Of a stretch of DNA of 64,000 nt, positions 35,250-43,869 are shown piece by piece; position 1 is the stretch's first letter; the number at the start of each line of letters is the position of its first letter. The notes beneath the pieces are model-generated. The model worked only from the letters and a program-made list of their open reading frames with translations. It did not search any database and was not told the origin of the DNA. Location of the stretch: assembly GCF_020520425.1 (NCBI RefSeq), contig NC_079492.1, positions 111,759,157 to 111,823,156 on the forward strand, written 5' to 3'. The translations under genes were made by a program, and so were the position numbers. The DNA is from Spinacia oleracea. Its lineage: Eukaryota > Streptophyta > Magnoliopsida > Caryophyllales > Amaranthaceae.

Positions 35250-35605
35250 ATGAGGATTACATCTGCTAGGACTCACAATTTGCAGCCTCAAACTAGTGTC
35301 ATGAGTTTACATCAACCAAGGCCAATGAGTAGCATGGGGACGGCTCAAGGGTATATCAATAGGATGTATCCAAACAAGTTATATGGTCATTATGCTAATG
35401 GTGGTGTAAGAGCAGGTTAGGGCTTTTGAAATAATGGGCATGACGCACGTGTCAATGGCCGTACGTAGTTTGTAGTTGACAATAAGTTCAAGAACAAGAG
35501 TCGAGGTAATGGTTTCTTGGGATATGGCAATGAGAACATGGATGGGTTAAATGAGCTGAACAGGGGCCCCAGAGCGAAGGCGTCTAAGAACATAAGGGTT
35601 GGAAA
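35250..35605 (+). pseudogene. Captured fragment of an ECT/YTHDF-like (m6A reader) gene
   Basis: The plus-strand frame starting at 35250 reads like the linker just before the YTH domain of plant ECT proteins. It has Q-P-R-P-M-S-S-M, then Y-I-N-R-M-Y-P-N-K-L-Y-G-H-Y, then V-D-N-K-F-K-N-K-S-R-G-N-G-F, then G-Y-G-N-E-N-M-D-G-L-N-E-L-N-R-G-P-R-A-K. The last stretch is highly conserved in this family, which binds N6-methyladenosine in mRNA. Three in-frame stops (TAG after R-A-G, TGA after G-F, TAG after N-G-R-T) break it, and the YTH domain itself does not follow. It lies antisense inside the non-coding interior of a complete LTR element, so it is a transduplicated gene piece. Recognition is by motif memory; a search would settle which ECT is the donor. 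Confidence 0.8.
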
Positions 35606-38138
35606 GGGTAGACATCGTAGAATTTTATGTAGTTTTTGTGGCATGATTTGGATTGGTTGACTCAATTCTTTTCCTTCGTTTACTTGGGTGAATGTTGCAC
35701 TTTGGGAGGTACGGGATAAGTATTTCATGGCTCGCTCTTTTCGCTCTCCCTTTTCTCTCTCTTTTTAAGTATTTCATGGCTCGCTCTTTTCTCTCTCCCT
35801 TTTCTCTTTCTATTTTTTCTTTTTGCATGGGATTTCTCCCCAACATAAATCCTTCAATTTTTTTTTTTTTTGGGCTTAAAGGTAGATGGTTGTAGTCTTT
35901 GAGTCACGAGGCGAGACTGAGTGAGCCTCGTTTGGTAGGCCTATAGTGGACCTTTAACTTTTGTAGGACTAGGGTGGATAAGAGCTTTAGTAGGCCTAGG
36001 GTGGACCTTTAAATTGTCATACTTTGCAAGCGTATTTAGTCGTTTCTTAAAATGTGCAAATAGCGTAAGTTCAAAATGTTGTTTTTACTTTATTGAAATT
36101 TAACGAAAGAATTACATCGAAAATAATTTTTTTGTTTTTTTCAGACTCCAGTTTCTGGGATTTAAGTGGAAGTTGTTATTTAGACTCGAACTTTCATTAA
36201 TCTTTCTGATTATAACCCGTGTATGAATACAAGGAGGTGGCCTAGACACAAAATAATGACGTGGCGTAAGCCTATAATACTTGACCAAGCAACTTTCAGA
36301 CTTAGGCTAATTGGACCATAACTTTCGTTGGTTGACACTTTAGATTTTAACCCTTGGGTGTTCATTTGTCATGCGCCATTTTGCTTAATGTTGGCAAGGT
36401 AGTTAGTTGGGGAGATCGAATTTTCATTTTTGTAAGACTAGAATCATTAATGCGACTTCCCTCTTAGTGTGTATTGCTTTACCCCAATGGTAGCCTTATG
36501 GCATGCCGATTCGGGTATTTTCATGGTTCGTCACGTTGCGTTCATGGAAAATCTTTTAGTCCGTACTTAGGAGTATTTCAAGGAGCAAAGTGGCTCGAGA
36601 GGACTATGATAGTCGTGACCCAATGTGATCATAAGCCTTGAGGCCGTTAATTTCTGCTAATGGTATTGACACCTTAGGTTCACTTTGGGGGTTGTGCGAC
36701 TATGGGGGAATGATTTTCAGAACGTGACTGTTTCCATTTTGCAAATACTATAATATATTCTTTTTATTGGTGAGAGAGAGTATTGAGGCCGTAGATTCTT
36801 AGTAAGGAATGACAATTACATATGGGTGCTTATTGATTTAAATGTTAGGAAGGGAGACTCAATATGGTTTAACCTTTTAACTTGCAGAACGATACCAAGC
36901 ATTAGGACCGATTCTATGGATAAGACAACTAAGACTTAGGATTTAGATTGTACTTTGGCATAGCATAGTCTAGAATCGGATTTATTTATTTTTTATTCGA
37001 ACATTATTTTTCCTTGAAAACTCTATTTGAACATTATTTTTTGAATACTTTGCCCATGTGACATTCAAGGTCATTTAATTAGCATGCTCAGTTTTGGTGC
37101 CGAACATTGTCTTCATAGGAGGCCTAACAACGACACAAAGAGTTTTTTATTTTTTAATTTTTTTTAAGTCGCCTGTAGAATCGAGTGCCTTTTCATACGC
37201 CCTCGCAGCAATTTTCACGAAAAGTTTTTTTTTACTGCTACGTACTTTTTTTATGCGCGGGCACCGAGGCTGTTGTGCCTGACCAAAAGGCCAGGCATCA
37301 ACTTCAGCGCCCAGCGGTGGGCGTGAGAATATTTGGCGCCCAGCCAAGGGCGCTGAAAATGCGTCCCTGACTGGTACTCGTACTCTGTTCGCGTATATTT
37401 TTTGTATATGAGACTTAATTTTGCGTGCTTTCCGAATAACGTCCTTTACGCGTTGTGCAGCGTTTGTGGGATTCGTTACGGGCCATCCCGAGCGTCGCTT
37501 ACTTTTGTGGCGATCGTTCGGGTTTGCGGAACACGTATTTTGGTATAACTCTTTGGCCAATTGGTTTACGAATGTTTGGGCAATTTTTAAGGTCGTTGGT
37601 TTTCTAGCATTATTTGTCACACACAATCACATAATTCGCTACACATAACTAACATTACATCATGAGGCAAAATAATAATATGTCATGTAGTTTATGATAG
37701 GCTTGTATGGGTAGTATTTGCACCGGCTTGGTACCGCTTCTATCGCAGATCCAACACATGCCCCGGTCGAGGTAGTGCCTTCAACAGACGAATTTCGCCC
37801 AAGAGGCCAATCACGATGTAACCCAAGGGGGCATGCACCAATGAGAGGGACCTAGTGGGCGAGCGATTGGATTTGGGACGGGTGTACTACTAGCGAAAGT
37901 GCCGAGTGGACAACATTCGAAGCGTATGCACCCCCCGGTTGGCGATGGGTATCCTTAGTCCCAACTCCCGAGATGAAACATCCCAAGGGAGCCAAGATTC
38001 GTCATGCGGTTCTGTCCGTTCACATTAATATGCTGATTTTCAAGTCGTCCCAACTTGATGGGGAAATAAACGCGGGGTAGGATCGTTTCACCCTTCGGCT
38101 ATTTTGATTACCTACGAGCACGAGTATTTCCTTCACTA
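35606..38138 (-). mobile_element. Non-coding interior of the Ogre-like element, right part (leader)
   Basis: It contains a 40-bp direct duplication (AAGTATTTCATGGCTCGCTC at 35718 and 35767), a GC palindromic module at 37301-37360, and the leader before the primer site. A 159-residue Lys/Arg-rich minus-strand frame at 37626-37147 lies where gag would begin but has no capsid or zinc-knuckle signature, so I do not call it a gene. Confidence 0.55.
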
Positions 38139-38156
38139 TCCCCAGTGGAGTCGCCA
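38139..38156 (-). promoter_or_regulatory. Primer binding site, tRNA-Arg-like
   Basis: The minus strand reads TGGCGACTCCACTGGGGA one base after the LTR end CTCACA. It is the same site as at 21205-21223. Confidence 0.8.
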
Positions 38157-38157
38157 C

Positions 38158-39630
38158 TGTGAGGGGGTCGAAAAAGCACGAGGCTAATGCGTGACCTCGT
38201 CCCTCGTGGGCGTGACGTTTCTTTTTGTCAAATCAAGTGTAATTGGATTTCCTGTGAGTTTACACCCAATTGACTAGTAATATAGGAGTCGCCATTCAGT
38301 TTTTAACGACAATGAGAAAAACTGACAAAACCCGGTTATCGTGACATAAAGGGAGTGCAATTATGTTTGACCACGACGGCGATAGGTTCCCTTGTGATCC
38401 CTGGTGTGGGGATCTCTCAACGTACACCCGCAAGGTAGAGATTGAGGGTTCGGGGGACTGTAACTACCGAGAGGAGTACTCGCTCTTCGATAACTCCAGA
38501 GGCAGGATATCCTTACTAGCTCAGCATAAATAATTGAAGGGACATGCGTTAACTATTAAACTAATCTGAATTGATTTTAATAATATGCAACACATAATAC
38601 TAGATCGATCGTGATTATCTTGTTTAGATTGATTTAAGGGACCTATCATGATAGTTAAATTTCCCAAGATATTATCTTTATTAGGCGCGATAGAACAATC
38701 AGATTAATAGTTTAACAGTTTTATAAAAGGGCGAGGAAAGCGGTTAAATAATGCAAAGGGACACATTACGACGCACCCTTGAAAGGTGCGTCACGGTTCT
38801 CAGAAAACTAACCACTTTGGCTTTGCTATTTCTCCTTTTATTTAACGAATCTCAAGTTTCCGGGCTTAATTCTTCAGCTACAAGGGACAGGATACGTTCT
38901 GTTCGATTTTTGGATCGATTGCGACAGAACGCGGGATCAATTTCGCAACGTGAGGCTTAGGCTTAGGGGTTGGAGTCAATACTCAGAATATGAATTGTGT
39001 GTTGTGTTCACGTCGAATTTGGGGCTGTATTTATAGGAAAGAGTTCATGGAAAGATAAAACTTTGGAGATCTAATCCAAGAAGAATTAGGAGAGAACACG
39101 TACCCAGGTATTTTCAGCGCCCAGGGCTGGGCGCCGAAGATTTCGGCGCCCAGAGCCAGGCGTTGAAAATAGGGTATGGGCCGTATTTCCTTGTCAGATT
39201 TGGACTCGTGGAATACGGAGTCTTTGAGACTTATCCGAGTCTTTTAGTGCGTATTAACTTTACGACGGAATGCGTCTGGGCCCGTTACGAACTCTAGGCT
39301 CGTTAGGATTTTAATTAATATGTAACTCTTATTTTCGAATTATACTAGGAATAGGATTCCTCTTGCAAATTCTATCTCTTTTAGGATTTATGTTGGAGTG
39401 CAACACCTAATTCTGACAGGTTTCTATCTTTTATGACTTGCCACTTTTAACAACTACCTATTATTGCAGTTACTATTTTTAGAAGGTTTCTATAAATAGC
39501 AGGTTCGGGTGAAATGAAAAGGGTGATCGAGATTCGTTATTTTATAGGAGATGCGTTGCCAAGTGGAGATTTTATGTTCTCATCATCGAACCTTACCTTT
39601 CGGAAATGGGGACAAAAGTAGGTGTCTACA
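38158..39630 (-). repeat. 5' LTR of the 28.5-39.6 kb element (1473 bp)
   Basis: Direct repeat of the left LTR with about 30 substitutions and small indels. The TATA box TATAAATA is at 39028-39035 and the GC palindromic module at 39110-39170. The transcript of the element should start just below 39028. Confidence 0.92.
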
Positions 39631-39635
39631 CCTAC

Positions 39636-40833
39636 TTCATTACTGTAGTAGTGTAGTGTGGTGCATGAAGACGATTTGTAAAATTTTGAATAACTCAAAT
39701 TAAAACCGGAATTAGTTCCGGTGTTCCCATTTCATGCTAATAAAATAAAGAAAGTTAATGTTTTTAATTATTGGAACGGATCCAGTTAGGTATTTGGTAA
39801 CCTGATCAAAACTACTACAAAAGGTCTTGCGCGCACAAGGTGTACAATAAATTTATTGTACACCAAGATAACTTTCATGCAGTTTTTCGTAACTTTAACC
39901 TATTTTTCTGTAACTTTTATATTATAAAATTAAAAAGTTGATAGATAAACATTTTAAAGGGTTAAATGATTAATTTATACATTATTAGTGATTTTGAAGA
40001 AATAATTTTTATTGAAATGAAAAATTTTATCATTAAAAAATAGATAACTTTTACATATATAAACGTAACTTTTAAGTATTTTGAATCAACTTTTACTTCG
40101 GTGTACAATATTTATTGTACACCCATTATAAATAAGAATTTGTGAAACTACTAAGGAGTACTGCATATACTATTAAATAATGATAAATTTTGAAATATAA
40201 AAACTCATTAAACATTATTAAAGTCCAAATTAAAGTTAAATAGCCTTTGAAAACAATCACTTTTATTAGATGCCAAAAACAGAATTGGCCATACACGAAC
40301 TTAGAAATTGCTCGTTCTTACAAATTACATATATGACCGGAGCACACAAAAGTCCGCAAAAGGCCGATTCCCAAATGATTCCTTTTTCCAATTTTTTTAG
40401 ATTCAATTGACCTCATATATATTTCCCCTTTTGACAATATCAGTCCCCATAAATTTTTGTTTTGGATACTAAAAATTAATCTAACTAGATGTTCAATTAT
40501 TTCCCACCTATTGTGTAGATAACTAGATATTTAATGCTCATGCACTCAACCAAATGGCGATGATGTACATTTCCTTTTGGCAAATTATTGAGTAAAGTTA
40601 AACATACTACTTTGGAAAAAAGTAACTTATTACTCTATCTTTTTGCTCTCCCAAGTTCCATTATAAAAGTAAGTGTTAGCGTGGCACAAGCTGCAGTTGC
40701 TGGCTTACTGTTTGCTTCCTTTTTCCTGTGGCAGCTTCCAGCAACAAGCTGCAGTCACTATACCGTTTCTCCTCCGCGACCAACAGCAACAACAAAAATC
40801 ATTGATGCGAGCAATGCCATATTGGTTGAGCAT
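39636..40833. mobile_element. Intergenic stretch with a small palindrome-ended MITE (39839-40123)
   Basis: The MITE candidate is 285 bp, framed by two palindromes: GGTGTACAATAAATTTATTG... (26 bp, ending TACACC at 39864) and a 24-bp partner GGTGTACAATATTTATTG... at 40100-40123. Each end can fold on itself, and the interior has scattered (G)TAACTTTTA phrases. Class is unknown. The rest of the stretch, to 40833, is AT-rich with no supported gene; a CAGCAACAACAA patch at 40780-40800 lies in a chance frame. Confidence 0.55.
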
Positions 40834-41091
40834 CTATAAGTACACTGATAAATGATTGCTGCTGATATAAAAAATAGAAGGAATTGATGCAAGTATATAT
40901 TGTTGCATCTTAGTGTAGTTCATCCGTCCTAGACCGCCCTCAATCACCTCTTCCATGGACAGTAAAGCATTCTCTGATTCACTCTGATCGTCTTGTTCGT
41001 CCATTAGGACAGACACCGTACAGTAAAGCTGAACAAATTCAACAATTGAAAGATAAATCATATGCACTGCTCCAATAAAAGCACGCAGCAA
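40834..41091 (-). pseudogene. Unrecognised host gene, 3' exon
   Basis: Begins after a good acceptor (TTGTTCAG at 41092-41099) and stays open to a TAG at 40834. The encoded stretch has a hydrophobic start (L-R-A-F-I-G-A-V-H-M-I-Y-L-S-I) then an acidic part (D-E-Q-D-D-Q-S-E-S-E-N). It follows in phase from the exon at 41231-41380. I do not recognise the family, and the true 3' end could be spliced. The promoter and start of this gene are cut away by the retroelement at 42.3-60.8 kb, so it is probably not expressed as before. Confidence 0.4.
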
Positions 41092-41230
41092 CTGAACAAG
41101 AAATTTCTTATTTATTTAAAACTAAAATATGAGTTGTTTTTCTCTGTATAATAAGGGATACAAATGCAATCATCACTAACTGAAGTAATATAATCCTATA
41201 ATAAAAAATAAAAAGAAGCAAATTCCTTAC

Positions 41231-41380
41231 TCCAATCCACCTGAAAGTCACCACTCGGTCCAATTCTTCTATCAGCTTCATCAGTTCATCATAACTTGCT
41301 CCACAAGAAGTAGCATAGCCATGAGATCCAAAAGAAAGTGCCGATGGTCTAGGGTTCCTATAAATTTGGCGCCCTAGCAA
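41231..41380 (-). pseudogene. Unrecognised host gene, internal exon (150 bp)
   Basis: Precisely 50 codons between an acceptor (TTTTTCAG, 41381-41388) and a perfect donor (A|GTAAGG, 41225-41230). The peptide includes S-F-G-S-H-G-Y-A-T-S-C-G-A-S-Y-D-E-L-M-K-L-I-E-E-L-D, which looks like real protein. Family not recognised. An (AC)n microsatellite follows in the intron at about 41422-41446. Confidence 0.5.
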
Positions 41381-42154
41381 CTGAAAAACACCGCAATAAC
41401 AACAAGTTCAATCAATTAACGTAACACACACACACACACACACACATTTAAAAACAAAATCAATAGAAATGAAATCAGGTGGTTCATCCAACATTAAGGA
41501 AATAACGGAGAAATCAAAATCAGCAGGTTCACATTGTTTTCTTTACAAAAAGGACACAATGTGTATAAGTTCAACAACATCCAAGTGAACAATTACCTGC
41601 AGATTCATGCTAGGCGTACCAATTATAGTCTAAATCATTACAAAATTACAATCATTAATGTTTTTTCTCAATGTAAAATCCAAACAAACAAGTCTGAACT
41701 AAAAACTCACAAACACAAACAATGCAATCGGTTTATTCTATAGGCTTAATGATCGGGACAACAACATAACATCTCCAATAAGAATAACAACTTCAATTGA
41801 AGCAACAACCCCAAAAGCAGTCAAACATCATTGAGCAAAATTCAAAACTTAAGCACCTCACTCACTCTCACCATACTCAACATCTCTTCGCCATTTCCTC
41901 GCCATTTCAAGATCTCGGTGGAAAGGGACTGAGCTCACGGTGGAGAGCCAAATCTCAACCGACATTTCATGCCTCACTCTCCAGAATTTCAGAAATCCTA
42001 GACCTACATGAGTTTTTTTATGCAATTAAACAATGAAAATAACACAAATAATTACTAATTAGGATTAAGTTCAAAATTCATGCTACAACAGAAAGATAAG
42101 AACATAAATACTTCATAAAAAGCAAACTTCATAGTTAGGGGTTTGAGATAGAAA

Positions 42155-42288
42155 TCAAACCTCAAATTCGAAAATTCGAGCGAAATCGAAGGGAGATGTC
42201 GGAGATTTATAGGTTAAGCGGAGGTGATTAAAGATTCGACCACCGCGGAAGGCGACGACGGCCAGGACGCAGATTTCTCCTTGATTTC
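42155..42288 (-). pseudogene. Host gene first-exon remainder beyond the insertion
   Basis: This is the other side of the ATTTC target duplication. When the retroelement is ignored, the reading frame from exon 1 (60835-60988) continues here without a stop: R-N then Q-G-E-I-C-V-L-A-V-V-A-F-R-G-G-R-I-F-N-H-L-R-L. It runs to a TGA at 42155, next to a possible donor (GAG|GTTTGA). That the frame stays open across the join supports the reconstruction. Family unknown. Confidence 0.5.
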
Positions 42289-42762
42289 TGTTCCGGGTGT
42301 GGAATGAGAACAGCGGACTGTGGGATACTTGGTTCCTCTTGAGAGTGCCGGTTGATATCTGCACAACAGAATGGATTAACTAGCCTCGGGGGTGGTTCGA
42401 GGATCCCCCCTCCGATGCTTAAGTAAGATTACTGAGGGATTAAGAAGTGATTAAGAGATAATCAGAGAGTAAGAAAGAAGTGTGTTTAAGTGTTTGTGTA
42501 CCTCATAGCATTAAATAAGGTGCTCCTTATATAGACCAATCCAAGGGTACGATCAGGTGGGTCCCTTGTGGTTGGATAGCGACCTGTTGATAGTGACCCT
42601 TGGTTGGTTGTCCTATGTGATAACGCCGGTAAGGTTCCTCAAATCTGCCGGTAGGTGCTGTTTACCTAAGATGAACAGATTACCTGCAGGTTGAAGTTGG
42701 TAGAAGTTTACCTACGGGGAGTTCTGCCGGTACCAAGTCGTGCCGGTAGGACACCCCGTACA
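42289..42762 (-). repeat. 3' LTR of the Tat-type element (474 bp)
   Basis: Minus sense: starts TGTACGGGGTGTCC at 42762, ends CCCGGAACA at 42289. It contains a minus-strand TATA-like CTATATAAGGAGC at about 42527-42539. Confidence 0.92.
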
Positions 42763-42880
42763 ACTAGCCCCCTCAGGGTAAGCGCAAATATGACAATTTC
42801 TGCGCTTGCTCTGAATAACGGGAAAAAATGAGTATTATTTTGATACCTGGTGGTACAACTAGCCCCCTCAGAGTGAAGCG
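42763..42880 (-). promoter_or_regulatory. Polypurine tract, present twice
   Basis: On the minus strand CCCTGAGGGGGCTAGT sits against the 3' LTR start. A second near-copy, including the LTR-like GTAC, lies at 42852-42878 (GGTACAACTAGCCCCCTCAG on the plus strand). Confidence 0.7.
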
Positions 42881-42974
42881 CGGACGTTGACTGTGTTTCG
42901 AGTGTTTCTGAGGAAAGACCTCGAACAGTTTGTCGACTGCCTTCGCTCTGATAGGAGGTTTTGACGGCCAGGTC

Positions 42975-43292
42975 CTTTGAAAAATATTTGGACGACTAGC
43001 CCCCTTGAAAAACATTTGGACGACTAGCCCCCTTGAAACATATTTGGACGACTAGCCCCCTTAAAAAATATTTGGACGACTAGCCCCCTTGGAAAATATT
43101 TGGACGACTATCCCCTTTGAAAAATATTTGGACGACTAGCCCCCTTAAAAAATATTTGGACGACTAGCCCCCTTTAAAAATATTTGGACGAATAGCCCCC
43201 TTGGAAAATATTTGGACGACTAGCCCCTTTGAGAAATATTTGGACGACTAGCCACCTTGAAGATACTTTAGATGACTAGCCACTTTTAAAAA
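42975..43292. repeat. ~29-31-bp minisatellite of polypurine-tract-like units, 11 copies
   Basis: Units such as ATATTTGGACGACTAGCCCC followed by CCTTGAAAA. The minus-strand unit contains AAGGGGGCTAGTCG, nearly the functional polypurine tract of the same element. Copies vary slightly (GACTATCCCC, GAATAGCCCCC). Confidence 0.92.
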
Positions 43293-43869
43293 AATTTACC
43301 TTACAAGTGGCGGGAGATTGCTACCCACGTTCTTCCACGTGGCCTTCATCCAGTGCCTTATTTCGTGCGCTTATTTTGGGTCATTGATTTCGAGTGTAAC
43401 TGACCTTTTAACTGCTTGACTTAAGGGCCATGACCTTTCGTATACCCCCCCTTTGACCTATAAAAACCCATAACCTCTTCGATATTTTGCCATTTCACCC
43501 ACTTTTTCTCCTGAAATTCCGACTTTTCTCTCTCTCTTTTCTTGGGGTTATTCGCTGAACTTCGCTGCTGTTTGATTTTCAAGCCTTTGCTGTTGTGGTG
43601 GTTTGAATTTGCCAAGGTTACTAGCCTCCCTTTTTATTGTTACTGAATTTCGGGTTTTTCTTCCTCTCTTTTGTTTTTGTGTTTGATTTTTCTTCATTTC
43701 TGTGTTTTTTGTAGGTTCTTCCTGTTTTTCTCTTTCGCGTGCTTCATTTGTATTTCAAACTCCAGAAAAATAGTAGGTACCCCCTCTTCTATTCTGCTCC
43801 TCTTTGTTTTCTTAGTTGTTTTTGCTTTTCTGCTGTGTGAAACTTTAAATTATCCGCCGCCTTCAAAAA

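Larger units (their letters stand above)
28493..39630 (-). mobile_element. Complete non-autonomous Ogre-like LTR retroelement (11.1 kb)
   Basis: Two LTRs (28493-29964 and 38158-39630) in direct orientation, with TG...CA ends, bracket an 8.2-kb interior. The target duplication CCTAC is perfect (28488-28492 and 39631-39635). The primer site (38139-38156) is beside the right LTR and a polypurine tract beside the left LTR, so it reads on the minus strand. I find no gag, protease, RT, RNase H or integrase in the interior, so it must be moved in trans. The LTRs differ at roughly 30 positions by eye (about 98% identity), a fairly recent insertion. The interior holds tandem repeats, four dispersed GC palindromic modules, several purine-tract-like motifs, a block shared with the element at 10.4 kb, and a captured host-gene piece at 35.25 kb. 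Confidence 0.93.

Noticed and set aside
37147-37626. 159-residue Lys/Arg-rich minus-strand frame at the expected gag position of the 28.5-39.6 kb element
   Set aside because: No capsid or zinc-knuckle motif, and it includes the GC palindromic module; more likely chance.
41797-42036. 79-residue plus-strand frame in the host gene region
   Set aside because: Opposite to the supported exons, no recognisable domain; probably chance within an intron.
42975-43292. Regular short repeats resembling a CRISPR array
   Set aside because: Units are contiguous with no unique spacers, in a plant retroelement; it is a minisatellite.
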